60,870 bases of DNA, taken from NCBI GenBank assembly GCA_012033205.1, contig JAAUSO010000020.1:1-60870 (forward strand), written 5' to 3'. Below are positions 43,915 to 52,347 of the stretch, piece after piece. Source of the DNA: Richelia sp. SL_2_1 (GTDB lineage: Bacteria; Cyanobacteriota; Cyanobacteriia; Cyanobacteriales; Nostocaceae). Numbering within the stretch: the stretch's first letter is position 1; each line of letters opens with the position of its first letter. The notes under the pieces are model-generated. The model searched no databases, was not told where the DNA came from, and saw only the letters and a list, made by a program, of their open reading frames with translations. Position numbers and translations under genes: made by a program.

Positions 43915-44568
43915 TTAAAATCCAAGGATTGTCTCTTTGATTTTTTGAATGATTGAACGACCTGCGTATTGTTTTTTGGGTTTTAAATCGTCTCTAGCAT
44001 TATCGCCAGCATCAAGATAATAGTTACCTAGTTCTTTCTCGTGTTGTAAATCAATTGTCTGCTGCCTAACTTCTGTCTTTAATTCTTCTTGGAGCATCTT
44101 GTATTCGCCATCAATACTCATCATGTGGCGGTCTACCCAAGCTTTTAATGTAATATGTTCTGTGGCTTGTTTATGGCGCAATTCCTCTCTACTTTTAGCT
44201 CCTTCAAAGTCAAGGCTTAATTCTTCTAATTGATTTGCTAGTTTATCGTCGGCAAGGATGGATGATTGGATTTCTCTTTCTATGCGTTCTCCACTTACAC
44301 CAGCTTGTTTATAAATAGCTGCTAGAGTTGTGTTTAAATCTTCTGCTCCTTTAATAGCAGCAATCATGTTGTCTTTAACTTTTGGTGCAAAGTCGCTAAT
44401 TTTTGCTCCATCATTCCCCATTTGACCTATTAGTTTTAATGCTTTTTGGTCGCCCATTAATGCTCTATAAACTAAATTTGTAGAAGCATTGAATTTACCA
44501 CGTAGTTGTTTTTCTAGGTGGCGTGATTTGGAAGAAACCAAGTTTTTCAGCTTGCCAGTATTTTTCAC
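43915..44568 (-). CDS. Coiled-coil protein of the ATPase operon
   Basis: A 217-residue, highly charged, almost wholly helical protein ('DDKLANQLEELSLDFEGAKS', 'YKMLQEELKTEVRQQTIDLQ'). No membrane segment or signal peptide, no recognised family. The N-terminal part 'KLIGQMGNDGAKISDFAPKV' looks globular. It sits between the small membrane ORF and the membrane protein of the operon, all on the minus strand, so it could be a cytoplasmic scaffold or adaptor of the ATPase complex. That role is inferred from position alone. Confidence 0.65.
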   Translation of the reverse strand: MKNTGKLKNLVSSKSRHLEKQLRGKFNASTNLVYRALMGDQKALKLIGQMGNDGAKISDFAPKVKDNMIAAIKGAEDLNTTLAAIYKQAGVSGERIEREIQSSILADDKLANQLEELSLDFEGAKSREELRHKQATEHITLKAWVDRHMMSIDGEYKMLQEELKTEVRQQTIDLQHEKELGNYYLDAGDNARDDLKPKKQYAGRSIIQKIKETILGF

Positions 44569-44795
44569 AACGATTAATCCTCTCTTGAGTTAATATTTCT
44601 GTACATTGATAGTGCATCCACTGTTGGTATTGTTGAATTCTGTCTTTACGAGCTAGGTAGTCTTGATATTTGAAGTGATAGCTGATTGATTGGTAGCAAT
44701 AATCTATTAGGAATAAGGCAGGAATTATTATTACTAATAGCCGAAATACATTTTTAAAGTGTAGTTCTCTACTTTGTTTTGAATGCTGCTGCGAG
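44495..44795 (-). CDS. Possible small membrane protein with no standard start codon
   Basis: The 200-base gap between 44568 and 44769 is covered by an open minus-strand frame ending at 44495. It reads 'HFKNVFRLLVIIIPALFLID', a good membrane helix, then 'YCYQSISYHFKYQDYLARKD', 'RIQQYQQWMHYQCTEIL' and 'RCEKYWQAEKLGFFQITPP'. It overlaps both neighbours in other frames. No ATG, GTG or TTG precedes the helix, so either a rare start (such as ATT) is used or it is a remnant. The composition looks like protein and would add a membrane subunit to the operon. Confidence 0.35.
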
Positions 44796-45386
44796 CGTTT
44801 TGGAGAAGCTTTTGAGGCTAGAGCTTTTTTGCTCTAACACCTCCTTTGTTGTTATGGCTCCTTCTACACTCTTTCTTTGCAAGCTAGTAGTTCTTTTATC
44901 AATGTAGTCGCGTAGGTTGTTGTTACTTTTATCGATTTTTTGTTCAACTTCATCAAATTTACTTTGGGCATAATCTTGGATTGATGAGTTGATAGTTTCT
45001 ACAGCACTAACGAAGTCGGTGAATGAGTCGCTAACGGTTTGGGAGATATCCGTTATTTCTGATTCGTCTAACTTAATACCCATAGATTGGGCTTGTACTG
45101 ATATCAATTGCTCCTTTTGCTGATTGGTAATAGCTGTTGAGTTGGGTGTAGATGCGTGATGCTCGTCCGATGATGGAGCAGCTGTAATTTCTTCTGGTTC
45201 CTTCGTCTGTAAATCTGTATTTTGATGCTTATCTAAAAGCAATCGGGTAATCGTATCAATTTCCTCTTCTTCTAAAGCTTGAGGAGAGTAACCTAGTGCA
45301 GCAATCTCACTGGTCAAATCTTGCTTTGAGATTGAAATTGATTTCCTAGATAACCTGCTCTGAATTCTTTTGACTAAATCTGCCAT
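44769..45386 (-). CDS. Hypothetical coiled-coil protein of the ATPase operon
   Basis: A 205-residue protein starting 'MADLVKRIQSRLSRKSISIS'; this ATG has a strong AAAGGAG site 8 bases upstream and begins 2 bases after the stop of the preceding gene, whereas the longer ORF start at 45425 would overlap it. Features: helical N-terminus with 'KQDLTSEIAALGYSPQALEE', a Ser/Thr-rich linker (about 70-100), and a C-terminal coiled coil 'IQDYAQSKFDEVEQKIDKSN'. Not recognised. Second gene of the minus-strand operon. Confidence 0.65.
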   Translation of the reverse strand: MADLVKRIQSRLSRKSISISKQDLTSEIAALGYSPQALEEEEIDTITRLLLDKHQNTDLQTKEPEEITAAPSSDEHHASTPNSTAITNQQKEQLISVQAQSMGIKLDESEITDISQTVSDSFTDFVSAVETINSSIQDYAQSKFDEVEQKIDKSNNNLRDYIDKRTTSLQRKSVEGAITTKEVLEQKSSSLKSFSKTLAAAFKTK

Positions 45387-45388
45387 TT

Positions 45389-45850
45389 TTATCGCTCCTT
45401 TGACTTTCTCAAATACCAACACCAAGCTGAAACTGTTACGGGAATAAGTTGTTCTGGTGTGTATTCATTTCTCTTCCTGAAGTTCAAGCCAGCACGAATA
45501 AACCATCGATAGAATGTGATGTCTGGTATGCGTGATGGAATATTTTTAGTCAGCATTTTTCTAAATTGACTACCAACTATTGCTTCGGAATCGGAATTTC
45601 TTAATGTTTGTACGGATTCCCATATTTGAATAAATTCCGATAGCTCGATTGGCAATCTAGCGCAAGAAAGACGCATCTTGGCGTACACTTCTAGGTTTTC
45701 TAAGGTGACTTCTCCACAAGTGCCTCGAAGGCAATCACAGACCCGATACCAAGATGAATCGCTGATTGGCTTGCCTAGTTTTGATTCGTAGAAGTCTTTG
45801 AGCGGTCTTGTTGTTTCCCTCATATTTTTTGTACTCTCGGTGACTGTCAA
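45389..45850 (-). CDS. Hypothetical protein, first gene of the ATPase operon
   Basis: A 153-residue helical protein without a signal peptide: 'LKDFYESKLGKPISDSSWYR' and 'MRLSCARLPIELSEFIQIWE', 'IPDITFYRWFIRAGLNFRKR', 'YTPEQLIPVTVSAWCWYLRK'. The segment 'SWYRVCDCLRG' and 'TFYRWFIRAG' may be two DNA-binding-like helices, as in small cyanobacterial regulators, but I cannot name the family. The real start may be the ATG ten residues in. It heads the operon ending with the ATPase, and is divergent from the RHH protein at 46169. Confidence 0.6.
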   Translation of the reverse strand: MTVTESTKNMRETTRPLKDFYESKLGKPISDSSWYRVCDCLRGTCGEVTLENLEVYAKMRLSCARLPIELSEFIQIWESVQTLRNSDSEAIVGSQFRKMLTKNIPSRIPDITFYRWFIRAGLNFRKRNEYTPEQLIPVTVSAWCWYLRKSKER

Positions 45851-46085
45851 CTTTTGATGTCATTGATTCTGCGTGACCTCCTTGCATCCCAGAGGTTGTT
45901 ACTAGGTGATTGTCATGCAGCACCCTTTCCTCCATGCAGGCTATAGGTAGTGGGTGCGTGATTGTCTTGTCGAAGCAGTTTTGTCCGTTTCAGTTACTGG
46001 GATAATCGATGCACTGCTCTAGCACACTTTGTTAAAAGCCGTCTTGAGCATGAAAAAATTTTCTAATCGAAACAATACTAGCATA

Positions 46086-46102
46086 GAATAATATGATTAT
46101 TC
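46086..46102 (+). promoter_or_regulatory. Palindromic operator-like site
   Basis: GAATAAT-ATG-ATTATTC, a 7-base perfect inverted repeat between the divergent ATPase operon and the RHH protein, 67 bases before the latter's start. Confidence 0.45.
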
Positions 46103-46168
46103 GATGGCAATTCAATGGTGTTGCCCTTTTATGGAATTCATGAAGATAAAATCAACAAGGTAAAAGCA

Positions 46169-46360
46169 ATGAATAAATGGATGAGCAAAAAAATCACAAT
46201 CGTGCTACCTGATGCAATTCATGAGGATTTAGCAAAATGGGCGGATCTTGAAGGTCGTGCTACAGCTAATTTGGCAAGCTTCTTAGTCGAACAATCCGTG
46301 AGAGTAAAATTTCCTAACAAATATCCATCACCCAATAGCGGTAGAGGAGGGGAAGGTTAA
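46169..46360 (+). CDS. Ribbon-helix-helix (CopG-like) protein
   Basis: A 63-residue protein starting 'MNKWMSKKITIVLPDAIHED', followed by 'LAKWADLEGRATANLASFLV'. A short strand with alternating residues ('KKITIVLP') and two helices is the CopG/Arc ribbon-helix-helix pattern seen in plasmid copy-control and antitoxin proteins. The ATG at 46169 is preferred to 46115, whose extra residues are not conserved-looking; 46181 is also possible. It is divergent from the ATPase operon with a palindrome between them and may repress it or itself. No toxin partner follows. Confidence 0.65.
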   Translation: MNKWMSKKITIVLPDAIHEDLAKWADLEGRATANLASFLVEQSVRVKFPNKYPSPNSGRGGEG

Positions 46361-47079
46361 CCAAAAAAAATATCCACTTTTTTTTTACGGTCGCCAAATT
46401 TTGAACGGAAACGAAGGGATACAGAGCAAGGGTTTTTGTGAGCCTTCAATACGACGAGCAGCTGTATATAAAAAGTTAACGTTAATCAAATATAGTTTTT
46501 TTAGTTCCAGACAGATCAAATATGATTGAATTCACTGTAAAATAATGCAGTTAATAGCAGTAGACTTGACAAGTTTTTTCCAGCGCACTGATAGTCCGTC
46601 TACACTCCGAATAACAAAAATTTACATTTATCAGGAGGCACAAAAAAGCAGGCAACAAGTTAATAACTTTTATCGCCTGCAATATGTAGAAATTCATATT
46701 AATTTTTTAAAAAACAGGAGGCGGGTTAGGTCGTCAAACAACTAAGAAGTGGTAGAAACTGTAGGAAGGTGGAAACCACATCGAAGTTCAAAAAAAGACG
46801 TACTTGTGCCACGCCGTCACTCGCTAACACATATCTTACTACAGTAAGTTGTCAAAAGATATGTGTCGGGTAGGGATTTTTTGTGAAAATTTTTGAAAAG
46901 TAACTCCAGTTACGAATATCTCAGAAGAATATTTACTAAATTTTCGTACTAATCCCCGGCTCATAAGCACGTTATGGATTATTCCGTGAGCAGCGAGCCA
47001 TAAGCCAAACCCCAAGCGATCGCGGTGACGCGGCAACCCTCCTCCAATTCACTCCCTGTCAAAGAATTGGAGAATAATT
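46361..47079. other. Spacer upstream of the replication gene
   Basis: About 720 bases. It contains a repeated ATCAAATAT (46486 and 46514 area) and a long perfect hairpin: ACACATATCTT (46827-46837) with AAGATATGTGT (46856-46866), whose loop includes a second stem CTTAC-TACA-GTAAG; a G-rich stretch then TTTTTT follows. This could be a terminator, a replication-control RNA or an origin element. ORFs at 46545 and 46839 have no supporting features. Confidence 0.4.
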
Positions 47080-47592
47080 ATGGACGTAACCGTATCTACT
47101 CAAAAACAACAAACTTCCACCATATACGCACCAGTCGAATCTAAAACAGATGCAGCATCTGAGAATAAATCCGTCCCAGAGCATCAATCCAATAGAGAGG
47201 AAGCTTCTCCCAAGTCAGTAATGGGTACAACAGCGCGATCACTTCAAATCTCCATAGATTTGGAGCAAGTTTTTCAGCATTTGGCAGCACTGGGCTACTC
47301 AGAAAAGGGCGATACAGTTTATGTAAGAGCTTTTTATCCCAGCGACGACCCCCGCAAAAACGACGACAAGGGGCGTAAAGCGCAATCTCATAACTTCAAT
47401 CAATTAATCGAAGTAGCAAACCAGTACCAAATGTCAGGCAGAGGGGTTTATATCGTCGTAAACGGTGGCGGACATAGTGATAAAAACGTTTCCACTTGTC
47501 GAGCAATCTTCTACGAACACGATAATCTCGATCGTCAGCATCAAAAGGAACTGTGGCGACATTTGGGATTACCATCCCTTCGCTTCAAATAG
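47080..47592 (+). CDS. Primase/Rep-like protein, N-terminal part (frameshifted)
   Basis: The first 170 residues of a plasmid primase-type replication protein. After a disordered start comes the primase-like fold: 'DTVYVRAFYPSDDPRKNDDK', 'GRGVYIVVNGGGHSD' and 'CRAIFYEHDNLDRQHQKELW'. The Asp/Glu-rich 'IFYEHD' segment corresponds to the first metal-binding motif of RepB/AEP-type primases. The frame ends in 'LGLPSLRFK', where the next frame continues 'PSLQIDSGGKSIHSYWVF', so one frame change near 47575-47588 splits the gene. Strong ATG with GGAG upstream. Together with 47553-50765 it would make about 1,225 residues. Confidence 0.75.
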   Translation: MDVTVSTQKQQTSTIYAPVESKTDAASENKSVPEHQSNREEASPKSVMGTTARSLQISIDLEQVFQHLAALGYSEKGDTVYVRAFYPSDDPRKNDDKGRKAQSHNFNQLIEVANQYQMSGRGVYIVVNGGGHSDKNVSTCRAIFYEHDNLDRQHQKELWRHLGLPSLRFK

Positions 47593-50500
47593 ATAGCGGT
47601 GGTAAGTCAATTCATAGTTATTGGGTTTTTGATAACCCAATAGACAAATCGGTTTGGAAAACTTTACAAGCAGACCTTCTTGAATTCTCGGATGCTGACC
47701 GCAGCATCAAAAATCCTTCGCGGGTAATGCGCCTTGCTGGCTGTTACCATTCCCCAGCCAAAAATGACAATCAATCCAAAATCATAACCAATTCAGGAAA
47801 GCGTTACAGCTTTGAAGAATTACGTTCAATAATTCCGAGTTTTCAAGCTCCCACTTCTTCACCAAAAGCTGTTAATAATTCTTCACGTCTTCAAGCCTCT
47901 CCCGATTATCAAATTCAGCCCAATGATGAAGTCCCCTTAGATGTTTGTCTAACCAAACATGACCGAACATTAATTAAAAGCGGTGTGAGTGAAGGTGGTA
48001 GAAATGTCAATGGTGCTAAACTAGCTCGCAATATACTCGGAACTGCCAAAAGATTACAGTATTTGGGAATTAGATTTAGCGGCGACCCCAGACAATTATT
48101 TGATGATTATTGTTCGCGCTGTAATCCTGCTATTGATGTTTCGGAAGCTGATAAAATATGGGTATCAGCAGAAAAAGACAACCCCAGTGCTACATTAACA
48201 GATGATGCGATTGAAAACTGTGTGAAAGCTTATTGGCGTAATCAAAAACTAGTACCAGCACAAAAAGGTAAAGTTAAACGTTCCTCAGAAAAAGAACACA
48301 ACGAATACAACGTTAACTTTCAGTTACCTCCCGACTTTGAACCAAACCAATGGGATGACGTTCCCCAATCTCATAACGGAGAACTAGGCTATTGGAAGAA
48401 AAAAGACGATAATTGGCACTTTGATTCTGTCTGCAATTTCGATTTCGTAATAGAAATGGAATTAGAAGATTCACAAGGAGGAGGTTTTGTCTTGCAATTC
48501 AAAAGGTCACTCGACTCAACACATAAGCGAGTGATTATTAATAGTCTTGATTACACAACACCAGATAGATTTCTTGATAAGTTAAAACAAGAGGTTGGTG
48601 TTGGAATTGTTTCAAAATTAAATAGAAAGCAACTAGCTGGGCTTATTCAAACAAGACTTATACAATATAAAACAAGCGGTAGAGGCAGGATTTATAAGCA
48701 AATCGAGTGTTACGGTCAACAACCAGATGGAACTTGGGTACTTAAAAATAAGCAATTTAAAAAAGATGGAACTCCTACAACAGAAGAGGAATCTGGTTGG
48801 GTTTACAATCCTTCTTTAGGTAAAGAAGATAAGATTCCTTGCCCGGAATTAGCTGAAGAAGACCCACAAGCTTTAACCAAATTAGTTAATGCTGCTAGAC
48901 CATTTTTCGGTCATCAAAATTTTCATCAACTTATCCTACAAATGGGGTGGACTGTAGCTAGCTTACAGTTTCAAGAGATATTCAAGGCAGAAGGAAATTT
49001 CCCAATCTTTAACGGTTTTGGTGTTCCTGGTGCGCTAAAAACTTTAGCGGCAGAAACTTGTTTAAGTTTAATAGGCAAAAATTGGGCTAGTGACGCAATA
49101 TTAAGTAGCATTTCAGCATCTGCCTTATACGAACATGGGTCAAAAACGTCTTCATTACCTTTTGTCTGGGATGACCCTCAAAGAAGTAAGGAAAATGAGG
49201 AATTGGTAAAAAAATGGTTTAATTGCAAGTCAAGGAAAGTTCGCGGTAACGAACAAACACCAAAATCACCATTAGCTCTCACATCAAATCATGTTGTTGG
49301 TGGCGAGCAAGAAGCGACTTTGACGAGAATTATACGAGCTTGTTATGAGAAAATAACTGATGGGTCAAATCAAAATTTTCAAGAATTAAGAAAGGTTCAG
49401 AATATTGCTAGCGGTGCATTTTCTTCTCTAATTAAAATTGGTTATCCTCAACAACAAATAAAAGCTTTAGAAGCTGAGTTTTTGCCGTATCTTCCCCTTG
49501 CTCATGCAAGAATTGCTAAATCTTTAGCAATTGTGACTTGGTACGCACAACATATTTTAAGAATGGTAGGAGCGCCAGAAAATATAAAACAGTGGGTAAT
49601 CGATAATATCTGTCCGCAAGAAAATGATGAGGACAATACTGGTGATTCTCTAGAAGATTTCATCAAAAAACTTCTTGTTTTAGAAGCAGAATCAATTGTT
49701 GGTGATTGGAATCTGAAGAGAGGTATAGAAAGAGACGGTAAGAAATTCGTTGCTATTTACGCACAAAATTGCTGGAAACTGGTTGACCAAAAATATAATC
49801 CTGCAACTTACAACGAAAAGTCCTTAAAACCCTTAGTTTTAAAAGCAGGAGGGAATATAAGGACAACAGTGCGGTTTTACTCAGACCGCGACCAAACGCT
49901 GGCTTACAAGCGTGCGTTAATTACAGGGAACGAAGATTTTAAACCTTCTAAACCAGATACCAAGCCTCGTACCGCTTGGTTAGTTCCGGAGGAATTGTTT
50001 GAAAAATTTGAACCAAATTCCGCTTGTAATCACGATGCGGAGAAGGTAATCAACTGTAATCGGGAATTGATTACGACTTCAATCAACGAAGAATCAAGGA
50101 TCGAAGCCCCTTATAATAGTAATTGTAATCATGTAATCAAAAATAATAATAATAATAATAATAAAGAAGATTTTGACGGGGTGAAAAATAGACAAACTGA
50201 AATACCACCACCAACTTCACCACTAGTTGAAAATCCAAAAATCGTTGACATACATTCACAAGATTGTGATTACACTGCTTACGGTGATTACAATGAACAA
50301 GAAACAACGGAAAATCAAAGCTTTCAGCCTGTAATCAACCAAGAATTTGACGGTCTTGCGAACGATTACACGATTACACAAGCAGTGGAGCTTGTAAAAA
50401 AAGCGATTATAAACATTGATTCGGAAGCTTTACAGCAGTACAGCAACCAATGGACTTCTAATTTCAAAAAAGAAGTGCTTTCTCAATTAAGCCAAGAAGA

Positions 50501-50765
50501 GAAGCAGGCATTAAAAAAATTGGTCAAAGAATTTAAAACTGAAACCTATAAGTCAGCACCCAAAGAATTATTTGTTGGCGATAGCGTTAAAAATATAAAC
50601 CCGGAGTATGGGGAAAATGACCGAAAATTCAACGCCAAAGGAGTTGTAGTAGTCCAGAGTGATAAAATATTCCCTAAAGTTCGCGTTCAATACCAGATGT
50701 CCGATGGTTCAACGTTTTGTGATAATGAAAATCCTGAAGATTTGGAGCTTGTTTTTTCTACATAA
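47553..50765 (+). CDS. Primase-helicase-like plasmid replication protein, main part
   Basis: Continuation of 47080. The primase active-site region ends in 'FSDADRSIKNPSRVMRLAGC' (about residues 46-68). A middle region (about 240-420) leads to a helicase-like ATPase: 'FPIFNGFGVPGALKTLAAET' is at the Walker A position but has Leu where the last Gly of GxxGxGKT is expected; 'LPFVWDDPQRS' is the Walker B position. A disordered tail (about 825-1000) holds a poly-Asn run from an AAT microsatellite and a dense TGTAATC cluster, and a small beta domain 'FPKVRVQYQMSDGSTF' with 'NPEDLELVF' closes the protein. Probably the Rep protein of this plasmid; family assignment moderate. Confidence 0.75.
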   Translation: MATFGITIPSLQIDSGGKSIHSYWVFDNPIDKSVWKTLQADLLEFSDADRSIKNPSRVMRLAGCYHSPAKNDNQSKIITNSGKRYSFEELRSIIPSFQAPTSSPKAVNNSSRLQASPDYQIQPNDEVPLDVCLTKHDRTLIKSGVSEGGRNVNGAKLARNILGTAKRLQYLGIRFSGDPRQLFDDYCSRCNPAIDVSEADKIWVSAEKDNPSATLTDDAIENCVKAYWRNQKLVPAQKGKVKRSSEKEHNEYNVNFQLPPDFEPNQWDDVPQSHNGELGYWKKKDDNWHFDSVCNFDFVIEMELEDSQGGGFVLQFKRSLDSTHKRVIINSLDYTTPDRFLDKLKQEVGVGIVSKLNRKQLAGLIQTRLIQYKTSGRGRIYKQIECYGQQPDGTWVLKNKQFKKDGTPTTEEESGWVYNPSLGKEDKIPCPELAEEDPQALTKLVNAARPFFGHQNFHQLILQMGWTVASLQFQEIFKAEGNFPIFNGFGVPGALKTLAAETCLSLIGKNWASDAILSSISASALYEHGSKTSSLPFVWDDPQRSKENEELVKKWFNCKSRKVRGNEQTPKSPLALTSNHVVGGEQEATLTRIIRACYEKITDGSNQNFQELRKVQNIASGAFSSLIKIGYPQQQIKALEAEFLPYLPLAHARIAKSLAIVTWYAQHILRMVGAPENIKQWVIDNICPQENDEDNTGDSLEDFIKKLLVLEAESIVGDWNLKRGIERDGKKFVAIYAQNCWKLVDQKYNPATYNEKSLKPLVLKAGGNIRTTVRFYSDRDQTLAYKRALITGNEDFKPSKPDTKPRTAWLVPEELFEKFEPNSACNHDAEKVINCNRELITTSINEESRIEAPYNSNCNHVIKNNNNNNNKEDFDGVKNRQTEIPPPTSPLVENPKIVDIHSQDCDYTAYGDYNEQETTENQSFQPVINQEFDGLANDYTITQAVELVKKAIINIDSEALQQYSNQWTSNFKKEVLSQLSQEEKQALKKLVKEFKTETYKSAPKELFVGDSVKNINPEYGENDRKFNAKGVVVVQSDKIFPKVRVQYQMSDGSTFCDNENPEDLELVFST
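50025..50378. repeat. TGTAATC/GATTACA cluster inside the primase gene
   Basis: Nine exact copies: TGTAATC at 50025, 50055, 50124, 50132 and 50330; GATTACA at 50268, 50286, 50364 and 50372; near-copies at 50046 and 50069. Two pairs are spaced exactly 8 bases. The motif is read in different codon phases (e.g. TGT-AAT-C, GTA-ATC, GAT-TAC-A), so DNA rather than protein seems conserved. Candidate Rep-binding iterons. Confidence 0.7.
50141..50163 (+). repeat. AAT microsatellite
   Basis: A run of about seven AAT units in the primase gene encoding consecutive Asn; located within the iteron-like cluster and prone to slippage. Confidence 0.7.
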
Positions 50766-50989
50766 TGTGCAAGAAGATAGAAGTTGAAAGACGGAAGAAA
50801 AAGTTGATGGATAAGTGAGGGGGATTTTGACAAGACGCGCCACCTTCTGGTTCCTCGGAAGGCTTGAAGAATGTTTTGAACAGAACGGGGCTATCCGTCA
50901 ATGTAACGGGGGGTAATTCCAACTTTTTACAATATACAATGAGACGACTTCTTCGTAAGTTCTGTCCCTTTAGTAATGGAGGATAGTCG

Positions 50990-51658
50990 ATGGATGCGAA
51001 TTTAGTTTTGCAACAGGCGTTGATAGATATTTCTACGGAATTACTTAACGACCAAGATTCAATGAAGCGGAATTTTAGCCATATTCGCAAAATGAAAAAG
51101 GAGTTTGGTGATGGCTATGCTGCGATAAATTTTGGTTTCTTTAATCTCGATAGCAAAGAATTTAGTTTTCCTCAAAAGGGAGAAATTGAAATTGTATGGC
51201 TCGACCATGAAACATCACAGGAGTATTTTAAGGGTGAAATTGCTTCCTATGTATTAGAAAGTATTGATAAAGATAATTGTCCGCCAGACCACTACATTTT
51301 TGTGTTTGTTGCATCGTTAGACCGTGGAGAAGAAGTCAAGGATGGTCGGTATCTTATAATTGCTGAATTCGCTTATGTTAAAGACCCGCTCACAATTAAA
51401 CCATCGTCAATTACAGAGAAACAAATTGAGAAGCGATTGCGGCGAATGCATTCAACAGAAGTTCCTTTATTAATTCTGGATACTTCAAACCCTGACTTAA
51501 TGGGTAAAAACCTTGCAAAGTGGTTGCGTGTTCTTAAACGCTTTCAGAGAATGGGCGATAAGCATTTTAATGTTATGATAAACTCTAGCTCAGAATATCC
51601 TGCCGAAATACCGCCAGGTTTAAAAGATGATGTCTGTACAATAAATTTTAAAGAATAG
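50990..51658 (+). CDS. Hypothetical protein downstream of the primase
   Basis: A 222-residue soluble protein, ATG preceded by a good GGAGG site. Not recognised. Visible features: a helical start ('LVLQQALIDISTELLNDQDS'), beta-rich middle ('DGYAAINFGFFNLDSKEFSF', 'GEIEIVWLDHETS', 'YIFVFVASLDRG', 'YLIIAEFAYV') and a charged end 'ITEKQIEKRLRRMHS'. No signal peptide or membrane helix. It follows the primase after a 225-base spacer that contains no supported gene, on the same strand, so co-transcription is possible. Confidence 0.65.
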   Translation: MDANLVLQQALIDISTELLNDQDSMKRNFSHIRKMKKEFGDGYAAINFGFFNLDSKEFSFPQKGEIEIVWLDHETSQEYFKGEIASYVLESIDKDNCPPDHYIFVFVASLDRGEEVKDGRYLIIAEFAYVKDPLTIKPSSITEKQIEKRLRRMHSTEVPLLILDTSNPDLMGKNLAKWLRVLKRFQRMGDKHFNVMINSSSEYPAEIPPGLKDDVCTINFKE

Positions 51659-51828
51659 CTACTTCATTTTTTAGACCAAAAACCTTAATCAAAATTAGCC
51701 TCTTCAAAAACTTGTCGCTCGCATTACATTCACATGGGAAAGTAGGAGAAACAATTCGATTATTTTCCGTAAACGCATCCATTTGATATTCGCCACTCAT
51801 GTCATTATGCCCAAAATCGGTTGATAGT

Positions 51829-52347
51829 TCAAGAAGCAGCTTTCATCTCATCATCTAAATGATTTTGGAACCTTATATGAGCTAACTTTTGTCTAAAAAA
51901 ATCATCTAAATTAGCAATAAATTTACCATCAACAATCTCAACTCCCAAAGCATTAGCTACTGCTAAAAAATCAACATAGGATGCATTTTGGTAATCTTTA
52001 TCTTCAAATAATTGTATTTGTTCGGTAGTAAAGTCACATAATGCAGCAAGTTCTTGTTGGGTAATCTTAAAAGCAATCCGTGCCTTAATTAACAAGTCGG
52101 ATAATTCATCCATACTCTCGATTTGCAGCACGATAGGTTTTTTGGGATTATGAGCAATTAACGCTTCATACTCCTCAATTTCATCTACTATTGATTCCCG
52201 CAGCGAATTATTAGAATCTTGCAGTAATTGCCACCCGTCGGGGTCAAATAATTTCTTTTCTTTATCCTCTCTTAATTTACGATTCGCTTTTTCAAACTTT
52301 TCTGCCCATTTCTTTGAATATCCTAACTGTTTATCATTCTTAATCAT
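51829..52347 (-). CDS. XRE-family HTH antitoxin-like protein
   Basis: A 172-residue protein. The start 'MIKNDKQLGYSKKWAEKFEK' at 52347 overlaps the TGA of the upstream nucleotidyltransferase frame (ATGA) and is preferred to 52356. A charged helical N-terminus is followed by an HTH of the XRE type at about residues 92-150: 'LSDLLIKARIAFKITQQELA', 'ALCDFTTEQIQLFEDKDYQN', 'VDFLAVANALGVEI'. Coupled to a nucleotidyltransferase-like gene, it resembles the antitoxin or regulator of a two-gene module. The partner is frameshifted, so the module may be inactive. Confidence 0.75.
   Translation of the reverse strand: MIKNDKQLGYSKKWAEKFEKANRKLREDKEKKLFDPDGWQLLQDSNNSLRESIVDEIEEYEALIAHNPKKPIVLQIESMDELSDLLIKARIAFKITQQELAALCDFTTEQIQLFEDKDYQNASYVDFLAVANALGVEIVDGKFIANLDDFFRQKLAHIRFQNHLDDEMKAAS

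Noticed and set aside
45735-45935. Minus-strand ORF upstream of the ATPase operon
   Set aside because: Overlaps the first gene of the operon in another frame and shows no domain or conserved pattern.
46545-46745. 66-codon plus-strand ORF upstream of the primase
   Set aside because: No good ribosome site or recognisable features; may be non-coding leader.
50766-50989. Short open frames between the primase and the 50990 gene
   Set aside because: A 17-codon and a 34-codon frame are present but have no distinguishing support.
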